A DNA stretch of 64,000 nucleotides from Gymnogyps californianus (GCF_018139145.2 NC_059476.1:11169501-11233500); one strand, 5' to 3'; numbered from the stretch's first letter, positions 1 through 13,700 are shown. The notes: generated by a model not told the origin, from the sequence alone. Program-made: numbers and translations.

Positions 1-3000
1 AAAATCTGGGCCAAGGCTGAGTAGTTTCATTGCTTGTGGAATTGCTTCTTTTTATCAGTACATGCTGAGGAAGAGACTGAGTAACAAAGGGCTTCAGTTC
101 ATAGACCACTTGCAGATTTTGCTACACTGGCTGAGGTGGTTTACATGTTCACCACTGCCCGAAGTTACTGTCCAACAGCAGAGACAAACGGAACAATACA
201 TGCATTTCTCTCTTTGGGTTATAAAACTGGGTTCAAGAGGCACAACATAATGAGCCAGACCTGAAATGGAGACAGTAAACTCCAGTACAGGGGTACAACA
301 GAAAATCAAAGGTGGGACTTTCTTCAGCTAAATCTGTTAGAGACTGAAATACAGTGCTTTGATTGCCCAGTAGAAAATGCAGGTATCGAGTATCAGAAGA
401 ATGACAGCACTCAAACCTAAAACCATCACGACCCAGAGGCTACTGTGCTGGGAAAAGACTAAGTATCACCATTTGTGCTGATAAAACTCTCTTTCAGATC
501 AAGCAATCGAAATTTATACAATTTTTTGGTCAAATCACAAGACAGATGTTTCTCTGAAACACTGAGGAACATTAATAAAACATGTCAGCCAATGATCTTC
601 ATTGTTCAAAGACCTGCAGCAGCATCACAGAAAATCTATTTAAAAGCCATTTCTCTATTTAGAACACTTTCTTTAATCCTCCAGATGATGTTTTCCTCAA
701 CAGAAGACATTTCTTCCCAAGACGTTCTATTGTCCCTGCTGCTTATTGTTTCTGTAGTATCAGAGTGCCTTTGTTACATTTCTTGCTGAACTATTTATGC
801 ATTTGTGACAATAGGATTGTTTGTTGAGCCATCATCCTCCTATAACACAAGACAGCATCAAGTCCTGACAACACCGAATGCAGGAATGTTGCAAAAACAA
901 TTAACCAGTATTTCTCCAATTCAACTGAATGCGAAGCTTACAGCAGGTCCATCTTGGGCAGCAGAAGGAAATAAACCAGTCACTAGACTTCAGGAGATCT
1001 CTCTGTATTATGCAGAAGTAGCACAAGTCCTTACACCTTTCATCCTGCTTCTTCCAGCGTGGAGGAAGAAGGCCATCAGCAATCTCTCTCAAATCACTGC
1101 TGCTGAAAACTGCCACCTCACGTGCATCTCTCCTCATGTCCCCCTCCCACCTCATAATCCTCTTTTTGAGGCTCTCCCAGCCATCTCCACAAGAACTAAC
1201 TGGAACTTCTGGTGATGAAGAAGCAAAGATCTTGCAAATATTCCTATTAAGAAACAAGGGAAAAATGTGTATTTAAAATATTTCTGATTAAAGTGTTCAG
1301 CATAGTCAGAGATTTTTTTTTTCCCCAGGTGGTCTAATGCCTCTATTAGCTAAGGCTGCAATTTGTTTTGATGTCATACATGAATTTTTTGCTGATGAAA
1401 GACAGAATAGCCCTGAAAACTGAAGCAATGCACTCACTCATAAATGTACAGTGCAAGAAGTAGCTATAATGCAAGCCATGTATGACCAGCCTCAAATCCT
1501 AAGATGGAAAAGTCACCTCTTAAAAAAAACAAAACTAACCATTGTCTTATCTTGAGGCCATTTTGCCCAGCACCACACTACTGGTCCTGCAGGGAACATG
1601 CATTCTTTCTCCTCTGAGAGGACAGCAAATTCTAAAACAACCTTCTAATGGCCACATAAAAGAATCATTATTTCAAAGCCTGATGCTTCTAGGCTATGTC
1701 ACCATTTAAGACAATACTCTTTAAACATCTCATATTTAAGCTCCAGTGTCTCCCTAAGTGAATAAGGGAGACAGATTCAAGGAGAGGATTATGGAAATCC
1801 ACTACTACTAAGCAGAATATTCTTCCTACTATTGAACAGACACTGATGACTTCCAAAATCTATACAATTAGGAAATTAAATCTCTATGCTTTTTCCATAA
1901 ATCAGTGTAGCACTACTGATTTTCAGAAGAGGAACCAGTAGTGTATTTATGATGTCTCCCTGTTCCTACAAGAGGTCCTTAAATTTACTCTGCTTAAAAG
2001 TGAACAACCCTTTGTGAGGCAGTGGGAAATACTGCCTTGATTAGGTACGTTACATTAGTGAAGAATTCACTGCATCCTCTCAGTAAATTGTTCCAATGGC
2101 CATTTACAGGTAAAATATCATTTCTGAGCAGACTAAATTACACCAGTTCTAAATTTCAATCACAGGAACTCTTTGAATCTCTCCCTTCTTCATACTGTAA
2201 GTCTCCATTACAAAATAGAAAAAGCTTTCTACCTCAGGAGTACCTGCAGATTGTGACTGAATTATCCCCCTGTGTCCTTTTTGTCAAGCTCAACAGCAAA
2301 ATAGCTTTGTTAAGCCGATGAAAAGGCATGGTTTCCTGTCCTTTAATCGTGCCTGTGACTGGTCACTGAAGCCCAATTTACCAGAAGACTTTCTAACTTG
2401 CTAAGATTAGAATTGGACATAATCTTCCAGAATCAGACAGATTTTTACTCAAAATCCCTGTTTATTCATTTCAGATGTATTTTGGACCTCTGAATTAATG
2501 TTGCACTGAGATCATATGTTTTAGTTGACCACCTACCTCAAATCCTATTTAGAGTCACTACTTCACCACTTCATGATGTGTTTCCCACTCTAAAAGTAGG
2601 ATGTTGTTCTTTGGTCCTGGATGCATGATATTTTTTCCTTTAGTCATATGGAAAAATATACCATTAGTGTGTGTTTATTCCCTCATTATATGATATCCAC
2701 TCCCATAGTTTAAGTATCCTAAAGCTCTGGGAAATGTGCATAGGAAGCAGAGGCAGAAATATTTAATGACCTGGAAACAGAAGAGGCACTAAGCTGAGCT
2801 ACAAGAGGGACAGACGAGAAATCCACTAGTTTCAGCTTCCTTCTGTCTCATACTAGGAGCTCTATATTAGGGCACTGATTTGTATGCGCTAGAAGATTCA
2901 GCTGGACTGGTTAAAGAGATTATCACTTTCAGCTTTCTACCCTAACGCTCTTATAGACATTATTGTCTCTACTGCAAGGATACGTCATGAATCAGACCAT

Positions 3001-3733
3001 GAATGCTGCAGGCTACTGACAAACACATTAAAGTAAATGAACACTGATGTCTTTGAATCTGCTCCTACACGTGAGTCACCACAGTCAATTATCCAAATCA
3101 AATGTTTTAACAGCAGGCAGCAAAAATACAGATTCAGATTAAAGCATGCACAAATCCTGCCTATGCCACATGAAAAAGACTTGATTTCCATTACCGATGT
3201 TGTGGCATGATCACAATAAAAAGCGTTCAGTAGCAATGCTGTAGAGCAAACATCCACCCAGCTCTGACCCTTGCTCTGCTCAGCCCTTCAGTTGCGTTGG
3301 CATAACTTTTCATGGCCCCACGGGAAGTCAGAAGGGAAGGGCTCATCCTTACAGCTGACCAGCAAACAATATTCTGTCAGGTTATTAATACGTTTCATGA
3401 GACAACTCGCTGCTCGAACAAATGTGCACCCGGGGCAGGGAGATGAATCCTGACTCTGCTGTGTAAGGAGCAAGAGAACACATTCGGGTGACGCGACACA
3501 GAGACAGACCACGCTGAAAACACACTAACACCTCCTGCCACCACCCCCAGCCCTTGTTGCTGGGATGCCGGAGAGGCTCTTGCAGACGAGCAGGACGGGC
3601 CTGCGGTGCGGAGCGAGAGCCGTGAGGGCGGAGAGCAGCGCAGGTGGGAGCCCAGCACGCCGGGCGACGACGGCCTCTCCGCGGCGCCAGGCGAGCAGCC
3701 CACCCACCCCCGCCGCAGGCGCCCGCCGCTCAC
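1..3733 (-). other. VTI1A intron 1 (part), no exon found
   Basis: This stretch follows the VTI1A exon 1 donor on the minus strand. I looked for the next VTI1A exon (conserved DEKKQM... start) on the minus strand and did not see it. Open frames of 100-136 codons at 475-789, 805-1215 and 901-1257 (minus) match nothing I recognise and show no domain or splice pattern. The last 170 bases (about 3560 on) are GC-rich and belong to the CpG island; the rest is ordinary AT-rich intron. Confidence 0.7.
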
Positions 3734-3827
3734 CTCCTACTAGCTTGGGCACCTTCCCGATCCTGCCCGTGATCTCGGCCGTCAGCACCGCGAAGTCCTG
3801 CTCGTAGCTCTCGAAATCGGAGGACAT
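3734..3827 (-). CDS. VTI1A: VTI1A coding exon 1 (partial gene)
   Basis: Seen: reading the minus strand from the ATG at 3827 gives MSSDFESYEQDFAVLTAEIT and eleven more residues, closely matching the N-terminus of Vti1a (known human start MSSDFEGYEQDFAVLTAEIT). The exon is 94 nt and ends with a single G of a split codon before a GT donor at 3733-3732 (G|GTGAGC). This phase fits the conserved Asp codon that opens exon 2. Known: Vti1a is a tail-anchored Qb-SNARE of the trans-Golgi network and endosomes; this exon supplies the start of the N-terminal Habc-type helical bundle. The remaining exons, including the SNARE helix and the membrane anchor, lie beyond the left edge. The gene starts head-to-head with ZDHHC6 within one CpG island, and that arrangement is conserved with mammals. 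Confidence 0.94.
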
Positions 3828-4486
3828 GGCGGCGGCGGCGGTGCTGGGGGAGGCCGCGGCCCCGCTGCGCTCCGCGGAGACGCCGCGCTCAGCCCGGCGC
3901 GCTCAGCCGCTCCGCACCGAGCCGCTTCCGCGTTCTGCTACTCGCAAAGGCGTCCCCCCGCCTCCGGGCGGCTCGCCACAGGTTCCGACGAAACTCTCCG
4001 CCCGCGCTCAGGTGCCCTACGCAGCACGGCCCAGCTGCCCGCTGCCGCCCCGCCACCCCTTGGCGGTCTTCGCTTGGGGGCTCGAACTGCAGCCCCAGGC
4101 CTGGTGGAGGAGGAGGAGGAGGGGCGTCGGCGGCCTGCTCACGCCCTGCAACCCTGGAGCCCGCAGCCCCCTGCGCCCCGCCTTGTAACCCCGCTCCTTC
4201 AGCGGAGCGGGGGCGAAGGGACGAGGCTGCGGCGCCACCGGCGGGACGCTGTTTCCCGGCGGGATCCTATTGCCAACGGACTGCCGGGGGCGGTGGCTGA
4301 CCCGGAGGCGCCGGCGGGAGGAGGCGAGCACGGGCTCCGCTCCCCCCGCCTCCCCGGGCCGGCGGGCGGGGCGGGGCCGAGGCCGAGGCCCGGCGGGCCC
4401 CGACGCCTCCCTTTCCCCTTCCCCTTCCCGTCCCTCACGGCGCTGCCTCTCTCTCGGCAGCCGGCGGACTGAGGGCGGCGGGAGCC

Positions 4487-4534
4487 ATGCGCGGCGGCGG
4501 CGGCGGCGGGGCGGCAGCGGGCGGGCGGCGGTAG
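4487..4534 (+). CDS. uORF in ZDHHC6 5' leader (poly-Gly)
   Basis: An ATG at 4487 with G at -3 opens 15 codons (Met-Arg, a run of Gly, three Ala, Gly-Gly-Arg-Arg) and stops at TAG 4532-4534, five bases before the ZDHHC6 ATG. The glycine run comes from an in-frame GGC repeat. If the mRNA starts upstream of 4487, the short frame would have to be bypassed, leaky-scanned or followed by reinitiation. It is inferred from sequence only; its translation is unproven. Confidence 0.45.
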   Translation: MRGGGGGGAAAGGRR

Positions 4535-4539
4535 CGACC

Positions 4540-4779
4540 ATGGGGGGGCTGCGCCGGGCGCGGCGGCTGTGCCACTGGGGGCCGCTGGTGGCCCTGGCCG
4601 TGGTGGCCGTGTGCTCCGCCACCGCCATGGCGGACGCCGCGCTGTGGTACTGGCCCCTGGACACCGCCGGGGGAAGCGTCAACTTCATCATGCTCCTCAA
4701 CTGGACCGTCATGATCCTCTACAACTACTTCAGCGCCATGTTTGTCGGCCCGGGGTACGTCCCTCTGGGGTGGACGCCG
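4540..4779 (+). CDS. ZDHHC6: ZDHHC6 coding exon 1
   Basis: Encodes residues 1-80, including TM1, TM2 and a VGPGY motif where most DHHC enzymes have DPG. Family similarity begins at RRLCHWGP (about residue 8). The donor is CCG|GTAAGC, phase 0. Unlike every later exon it is extremely GC-rich because it lies inside the promoter CpG island. Confidence 0.95.
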
Positions 4780-7700
4780 GTAAGCGCTGGCTGTCGATCG
4801 CCTCGTCCCGGGCCGGGCTCGGCGGGGCGCGGGCTGAGGCGCGGGGCGGGGGCCGGCAGTGCCGGGCGGGGGGCCGGCGGGCGGACCGGCGGGCCTGCCC
4901 TTCTGCCGGGGCCGGCCTCTCTGAAAGGAGCGTGTGCGGGGATCAGGAAGGCGGTAGAAGTCGCGTGGCTTTTGATGCCACCATTTCCCCTTTCTCCCCG
5001 CAGAATGCAGCCGGCCCCTCAGGCCACTCCTTTCTCCCGCTCTTCTTTCGACATCTTCCCTTTCTGCCTCTGTCCCGCCTCGCTGCTGCTTCCAGCGTTT
5101 CCAGTATGCTCCAGCTTAGTCCGTCCCTTCCTTGTTCTGTCAGTTACAGTCATCTGGGGCTGAACGGCAGCGCTGCTTTATTGGCAGTAGTCGTTACGTT
5201 TTATAGGTGCTTCTCAAAGCAAAACTAGAGGAAACGAGTACTGTTAGCCGGGAATGAGAACTTCAAGGTTATCTGCAGCTTGTGCAGACACTGTTGTATT
5301 GAAGATTTTGCTGCTAGTAATAAGGATTAGAATAACTTCATTTAGCAAATTTAATTTTTTTTTTATGAGAGCCAGAAAATTACATGTTTATCTTATGTTT
5401 GACACAGTATTATAAGTAAAGGTAGGAGTTTGCATTTCCTTTGCCTCAGTAATCTCTTGGAAGAGTAGTAGTCAAGGACCAGAATGATACAGGTTCAGTA
5501 TCTCAAGACAGCTGGCCAGAGTTTATGTTCCAGTGGCGTGATACAAAGATTAGTAGTAATCACATTTCTACTTGTGGAGTATTTCTCAGGACAGAGTCTA
5601 GTGAGAAGAGGATCCTGATGTAGTCCTAGCAGGACAACTGGTATTCCGCTTGGTGAACAGAAGATTTTGGCCAGTATTACTACTGGCTATCTACGAGTCT
5701 CTCTGTCTTTCATCTTGCTGTAATTGGCATATGTGTGTTTTAAGAGAGAGAGGGTGGCAAACAAGAGCTAGTTGAATATTAATGCTTACCACTACTGTAT
5801 CTTAGTAGTAAGCCTAGATTGGCTCATGGTGTAAAATGGAGAGACAAGGTGCACAAGCTTTTTTTTTTTAAATTATGAAGGCCTCATGCTGTTTTTTACT
5901 CTCAGAACTTCACTATGAAACCCTGCTTGTACAGTCACTCTTCCTGATGGAAGAACTGTTTATTTCTTTTAGCAACCAGCACTTTCAACAGTGGGAGATG
6001 GCTGTGTTGATAGCCAAGAGATTATTTCATTTTGGTTTTTTCTCTCCTTGCCACCTACCATTAAATAGGGTTGGGTTATGAAACACACCTTGTCAGAAGA
6101 AAGCAAAGATGCTTAGGTTAGGAAAGTGCCAAGATGAGTATTGCCGGTAGAATTATGTATACGTCTAACACGCCTATTCTTCTGTTTAAAGGAAAAATCT
6201 CAGGATTGCATGTATCTCCAATACTGTAAAGTGTGTCAGTCTTACAAGGCACCCCGTTCACACCACTGTCGAAAGTGTAACAGGTACTTTCTTTAAAATT
6301 GTTTTAAGTCCATATTAAAGCAGCTTCAAATCTAATGATGAGCTATTAATATAATTTGTTCTTCCAAGTCTTGCATTGTGCATTTTTAGAAGACTTCCAT
6401 ATGAACACTGTACCCGTTTCAAATATTTCCACTTTCTACTTGTGTGATTTCTGTGGTTTACTGTGGTTTAGTTTAATAAATAAATCTGTCTTTAACATTT
6501 TCTTTTTAGCTTGAAATCAGTTCCTCTTGAGAACTTCTTGACAGTATTAACAAAACATTGCAGTACTGTTTCAGGGAAGTGAGCCTGTGTAAATACCTAA
6601 AAATCTTTCAGTCCTTGGTAAGTTCTGAGTCCAGACATTCACCTGCTCGAGGAGTAGAAAAGCCTATTCTGTCATCTTTCCAAATGGGAGTTAAATGTTG
6701 ATTTGAGTGGAAATTTCAGACTGTTCTTTACTCTTCACTAAAGGTTTTTTTTTGAGGGGAGTCGGCATGTTAAGTGAACTAATAAGCCTTTTGGGTCAAC
6801 TTAAAAAGTTTGTGCCTTGTTTTGTGTTAGTTTTCCAACAGACTTGTTCTGAGGTAAAGGATGCTTTTATTATAAATGGCTGCACTGGAATTTAGTGCAG
6901 CTTGAAAAAAGGAAGCCCCTTCAGCTGTCTACAGTCCAGGCTGTAGTTGCATTTATCTTGGGTTTACTGGGCAGGTCCTCCTCTGAAGGATAGTAGAGAA
7001 CGTGGTAAAAGGATATTGCAACATACACATTCATTTATTATTTCTACAAACACAAGATGCGCAGTCAGTGTGCTTTTAGGAAGTAGAGACTGAAACTGTG
7101 GAGCAGTGCTGTAATTTGGCTGCATCATTCTGAGATTTAAAATTAGACTCTTTTCTTTGAGTGACAGTCTTTACATGGAGGACTTAGAAAATGGCAGCAG
7201 AGCCTGATGATTGTCTTTGCAAAAGCAAGTTCTTTAAATAATTTATCTTTTGTCAAATAAAACAGAATAAACTGCAGCACATTATCCAAATCATTTTGCT
7301 GATATGCTTTAAGAATTTTCTGCCCCCTCAACTCTGGCCAAAGTAACTCATTCCACACGTATTTCTAGCCTGTTGTAATGAAGTGGGTAGCTTAAACCAT
7401 CGCTGAAAGTCTTCTATGCTATGGCAGATTTCATTGCATGAATGGAGTCACTTCTTGTGGCCCATCTGGACGGAGTGAGGTTTCTAGCTAAGATCTAGGA
7501 TCTTCTTCAGAAACACTTCTGCTTGTAATTACGATTACATGTTCAAGAACTTGTACGGTGGCAGTTGAACATATGCTAATGAAGAATAATAAATTCTTTA
7601 AAAGGGAGAAACTGCACTTCCTATTGGGAATGGACTAGCTTAAAAGATAATGAGGTCAGTAGTTCCAAAACAATTAACTTTTATTTTCAGAGGAGCTGGA

Positions 7701-10700
7701 TATTTGTGCAATTCAATCCTTTGTTTGTCATTTAGGTTTGGTGCAGATGAATTGCAACATTATAATTAGTGATTTTTATACCTGTTAAGTTAAATCAATG
7801 CAATTTGGGATGTGGACAAATCTTTTATCAGGTGTGTTTTTTGCACATGTAAGCTACACCAAAATAACCAGCTTTATATTGAATACAAGAATTTCTCTAG
7901 GGTCTTTTCACTTGTTAAATAGATTTTGAAAAGGACTTACAGTGGTGTGAGGTCAATACATAGCAATTGATGAAGCTTTCAGAGGGTCTACTAGTGGAAA
8001 GAAAGAGGCATTATCACACTTCTGTCTCTGTATCTTTGTATGTTCTTTCTGCAAGTAGTTCACAGAGGATTTGATATTTCCTTTATTTTCCTGGTGTGCT
8101 TATTTTAAAAAATCAGCAATAATATTAGTGCTTAATTATTGTGTTGATAGTTCTTATATGTCCCATTTTAGGCCTCTGTCTCCTGGCTCTGGAATATGGT
8201 GTTTATTAGCAACTAGCAAGTTTGGGTAAAGAGGAGGAGGGATAATTAGGGAGGGTAGGACCTGGGAGCACTTTTTATTTTGCTTTCTTTCACTCTACAA
8301 TATGAAATATCATTCTGAATAGCAACAAAAAAGAAACTACTGTGTTGATCTGTCAGAAATCGGTGGGTTTAAATGAATGAATGGAGGTTGAGTAATAGAA
8401 AGTTAGCTGTCCTTTTCTTTGAGCTGTTTGAAAAACATCATATATGTCCTCTATTAATCAATATTTATTATTTACAGATGTGTCATGAAGATGGATCACC
8501 ATTGTCCTTGGATCAACAACTGTTGTGGATACCAGAATCACGCATCTTTCACTCTGTTTCTCCTCTTAGCTCCACTGGGATGCATTCACGCTTCTTTCAT
8601 ATTTGTTATGACTATGTATACTCAGCTTTACAACAGAGTAAGAAAACATAATTAAATGCTTAAAATATTATTTAAGTCAGATGGGTAATTTATCTCTGGA
8701 AGTATGAGACAATTTGGTTTCCTGAGAAGCAGCATGTGGAATTCCTTGTTATTCTTTCAACATGTACTCTCAGTTCTGCTCTCCGCCTGTGAGAAGTATG
8801 TTCATTAATTGAAGGAGGATTCAGCGAAAGTTGTTTCTGTTTTCTTTCCTTTTTTTTTTTTTCTGTTGCTTGTCATAATCACTGGGAGTTTCCTCGAGCT
8901 TTGCATTGACTGAAGACTGTTTCTGAGTAGCACTTTATGTAGAGAGAGACAGGCTGTGTTTGGGCTGGCACAGAAACTAGCTGCTGTTTATTTCCAACAC
9001 ACAAGTTAGATGCTATTTATTTTCTTTTGCTTGCGACTTTTTTAGAATTGTAGCCAATTCTTCAAGGAGGAAAAAAAAAGTACATTATTTTTGGAACTAA
9101 AAAGAAATTGTGCTGGATTTGTTTTTAAATGGAAAAATTTAACTGCAGCAACAATGAGCAAAGCTTGTTCTGGAATACATCCCTTATCTCAGATCCATGG
9201 TTAAGATTATGAGCTTTGATTTCAGCCTTTGTGGTTGCAATGAAAAGCTTGAAAACATCAACTGAGTGTAGCAGATGAAGGCTGCATCTTGTATTTGCAG
9301 AGTAATAATGTTGAGAACTGCTGTCTGCTAAAGCTTTCAGAGGAAAACCTGTAGCATTTCCATTGAAAATGGGTACTGTGCTATGCAAACATTTTCTATC
9401 TGAAACTGGTGAATGCGTTTTTGTTAATGTGCCAGTCTAGATTTGTTTGCCGATTTTGGGCCTAACTTGTGGAGCTTCCAAGATGGCGATTTTGGTTTAG
9501 CTTTCCATCTAGAGAAGGCCTACATCTAGCAAAGAATGTATTTCTGAAGAGGAAAAGTCTTTTGAATACTTTTTTTTTTTTTTTTTTTTAATTACTCCAC
9601 TTGCATTATAAACCTGTCAGAAGTTGGACACTTACCTTCAGAGCCAGATTTCTTATTGGTAACTTGTTTTGTTTCAGCAGTCGGAATGTTCTAAAACTGA
9701 ATGATATTTTCCCTTTGCAGATATCTTTTGGATGGAGTTCTGTAAAGATTGACATGAGTGCAGCCAAGAGAGACCCTCGACCCGTTATTCCCTTTGGACT
9801 GTCTGCATTTGCTGCATCTTTATTTGCCTTAGGACTGGCATTAGGAACAACTATTGCTGTTGGTATGCTGTTTATTATCCAGGTAAGTTTATGGCTTCTG
9901 TTACAAAGAAGTTAAAAGCTGTAAGTTTTGCCTGGTTGTGGAGCAGAAACATAATTCAGGATTGAGATAGGAGCAGTTGTTTAGAGCTTATTTTGCTGTG
10001 TAACTTTTCCAGGGTTTTATGTTGCTTTCTCCCAGTTCCTCTGTTGTTACCACAATTTTTTTTTAGTTATTTTTCATGGGTGAACTTGGAGGTGAAAATC
10101 TAATGAACTAAGAAAACATGAGACAGGCTTTATAAACTCTCTGGAAAAGGCAAAATACTTGGTATTTCAGGAGTAGATGCCCCTATCCCTGAAAATAGGT
10201 ATAAACATGCCTGATATATTACTTCAAATGTTAGAGATATTTGGAACGAAACAAAACCACACATTTTAAGCATAAACTGAAATACTGTGTGATACTGTCT
10301 AAGTATATAATTCTAGAGGATAGCATTAACATATATCTGCTGAATCTTAATTTTGAATGTTTTATATGTTTCGGTTAAGCCTATAAAAGTTGCTTTGTTC
10401 TTTAAAGCAAATTTAGTTTGTTAAATGAAGTTTTCTTTGCCTAGCTGATGTATTTCTGCAGAAAATTGATGCTAATTTCACCTAACACTTTTGTTTTAGA
10501 TGAAAGTCATTTTGACAAATAAAACTTCAATCGAGTCCTGGATTGAAGAAAAGGTAAGCTTTTATTACGGTATTCTTGTATTGTATTGTTAAAAAGTTTA
10601 TTCTCCATATTTATCAATTTCTTGTTTCACCTCTCTGGATTTAAACCAAAGGTGTCATTTCAATTCACCACTGACTTGACACCTACAACCAGCTTTTCCT

Positions 10701-13700
10701 TTACTGTCTCTGAAATTCACCAAAATAGATGAGAAATCATTTAACTGCATAGATTTTTCTTTTCTTTTTTGTTTGAGGGAATTGGTGTGAACATAAAAAA
10801 ATATTTGCTTTTAAGAGACTTTGCTTATCTACTTGGAATATGTGGGTGTTTTCGTCTGAAACTTGAGTTGTCTGTGCTTCTCGTTATGCCTGCCTGTGTC
10901 TTTAATTGTCCACCTCCCCTGCCCATTCTAGGTGGCATATTTTGGCTCATGATTTTCCTCATTTCCTACTTCTCTGATTAAACCTGGGAGGATTTTCCTT
11001 GATTTTGAAGAAGGACTAAAAAATAATGAGATACCTAGTCTTCTCTCCTTTGATTTCCATATCTTTACAGAGATTTTCACAAGATTTTTCAGAGGAAATA
11101 TAGCCAAGCAGCTAAAGCTAAGCTTAGAGGAAGCAAAACTGACTCAGTGTTTAGAAACTAGTTCAGTGCTACCAGGTTATTTTGTATAAGTCCACAAATA
11201 TTTCATTATTATCTTGTTGTCTGTCTTTTATTCTGTGTCAAAATTAGCATGAGAATCTTGACTGTGTATAAGTACCTAAGTATTGTAATGCCTTCTCTTT
11301 GCACGGAATCTAGCTTAGCTGGATCCTAGTCCTATTAGAATAGGCAATGGAACATAAATGAAAGAAAACCCTGTTACAACTATATAGTAGAATTTGGAAT
11401 AATCTGTTAAAATTTTTACTGTAAAACACAGGCTGCTAATATGTCCCTTCTGAAAACTGAACACAGAATGTAATGCATCAGTGTTTAATAAAAACGATGT
11501 TATTGCAACAAAGAGAACAAAGTCTTCTGTGGATGCTCCACTAGGTGTCATCGTTACTGAAAGTATGAGAAGTTCATGACTGCAGAATGCGGGAGATTCA
11601 GAGCATGCCTGTATACGCAATTCTTAGAGGTGGAATAGACACTACCAATGTTCAGTTATGCTCATGGTCATTAATCAAAGAATCTTGAGCTATGGAAGTC
11701 TTCGTACGCAACCGAGAAATAGTCAGGCATCAGTCCTTAAAAAAAGTCATAAAATAAAATCGGAGCATGGAGTGGATTAATCAGTGTAGCCAGTTGACTC
11801 TGTTGTTAAAGAGTAAATGGGGAAGGGGGCGCGGGGGACCCAAACCAGACACACTTCTAAATGCCATGATTGTTGTAAGTAGTTTTAAAAGCCTGGGTTA
11901 GTATAGCAGGAATTTACTGCTCTTGCCTCAAAGTGTTTGCCTTTAGGTCTCATGGACCCATACAGGGCTTATGACTTGGCTTTCTTAATATTTGCTGCTC
12001 GATTGCAGTTTGTAGGGTATGGTTTTATGTACTGTATTTCTTAATTATTTTCCAGGCCAAAGACAGAATCCAGTACTACCAAACGGGTGAGACCTTTATT
12101 TTTCCCTATGACATGGGAAGTAAATGGAAGAACTTCAAGCAAGTGTTTACATGGTCTGGGATTCCTGAGGGAGATGGCCTGGATTGGCCAGTAAGAGATG
12201 GCTGTCATCAATACAGTTTGACGGTAATTGATCTTCAGTGATATCTCAAGTTAATCCTCTCCACTATCCAATTGCCTGCTTTCCTTTGCAGTAATATACC
12301 AGCTTTTTAAATAACTAAAATAGACTGACTAGTAATACATATACTTAAGGAACAGGAGTTCTGTCGAATCTTCTCCCATTTTTGATATACTAAGAAGTTA
12401 TGCTTTTGTGAGTGCTTTTAAATGCTAATGATACTTCTTGTATTTTTTGAATGGTTTCAATACCTAACTTCATGTTGTGTTTTGAATACCCAAGTCCTCT
12501 TAAACTAAACACTGCCTAAATTTCTATTTATAATCATTTATAGATAGAGCAGCTGAAACAGAAAGCAGACAAGCGAGTAAGAAGCGTAAGTATTTGTGAA
12601 GTTTGGTCTGAAATGACTTTGAAATATCAGTATAAATAAATGTAAGTAATTGCTGAGACTATTTCTTTTCTTGATTTTAAACTTAGCAATTAAATAAAGG
12701 CTTCGTGTTTCCACACAAACAGTGTGCTGCAACCTCTGCTTAATTAAACTTAGCATTTAGCTTTCTCTGCATTTGCTCCTTAGTTTCCAGATGGTAAGAA
12801 ACGTGATAATAAAGATGACCGTGCTTCATTGTTAAGACGTTAATTTAGAATTTAGAGTCCCTTTGACAGCCGTTGTTATTATGCTCAAATCTAATGGTAT
12901 GCTTGAATTGATTTTTTTGGTATGAAACTGTCAGCAAGGCCGTAACTCCTTGCAATAATATATTGCTGTGTTCTGTTCAAATTTGTAGGTGCGGTATCGA
13001 GCAGTAGAAGATTACAGTGGTGTCTGCTGCCCTGTGACTAAAGGTGTTAAAACATTCTTCACAACACCATGCACTGAAGAACCTAGAATTGCACTGAGTA
13101 AAGGGGATCTGATTTTAGCCACAAGAGGCTTAAAGTTAGTGGCTCCACACCTTTATGTTTGGTTAAAAGAAATATTGAGATGAGTTCTGGCATCTAACTA
13201 CCTATTACACTTTCTTCCCCAGACACTGGATGTATGGTGAGAAGATTCTCAACTCAGCTGCTGATGGTATGAAGCAGTTATTTTCACTTTTTTTGTTGAA
13301 AATTACAGATCAATTTTATAGCTGTCTAGAAATGTGGACAATATTACATGTTCAGTTCTCAAAATGTATAATGACTGACCTTATTGGCATCAGCTTCTCT
13401 CCCCTCTAAAACCACATCCACAGTTTTTACTCTTTACATCTGGTAGACTTGCCAGTTTTGATAAACATTAAATGAATCTGTCAGACTGAAAGAACACTTA
13501 TCTAGTAGTTTATGGAAGGTTGAGTGGGAAGGGGGACACTCCTTCATATTCAAAGAAAAAGTTAGACTTTTAGACTCTAAAGAGGTTAATGATGATTTCT
13601 TTTTTTTTGATATTTAAATAGTGGTCATTCTTAAACACATTCAGATTTCCTACATAAACACCCCATATACGTATAAGACCTGGGATTACTCTTTGTACAT

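Larger units (their letters stand above)
3560..4960. promoter_or_regulatory. CpG-island bidirectional promoter, VTI1A/ZDHHC6
   Basis: The sequence changes abruptly from AT-rich to very GC- and CpG-rich. The island covers the VTI1A start codon (3827, minus), the 712-bp gap between the two starts, the ZDHHC6 first coding exon (4540-4779) and the start of its intron 1. GGGCGGGG-type Sp/KLF boxes cluster near 4360-4380, and a CGG run sits at 4490-4530. An ATGGCGGC core (YY1-like) overlaps the VTI1A start codon on the plus strand at 3826-3833. No TATA box is evident, as expected of a broad housekeeping promoter. Transcription start sites cannot be fixed from sequence alone. Confidence 0.85.

Noticed and set aside
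901..1257. 118-codon minus-strand frame in VTI1A intron 1
   Set aside because: It does not match any VTI1A exon or known family and lacks convincing splice sites.
4270..4539. In-frame upstream extension of ZDHHC6 from an ATG at 4270
   Set aside because: The extra 90 residues are Arg/Gly/Pro-rich CpG-island translation with no resemblance to the family N-terminus, and the ATG at 4540 has the better context.
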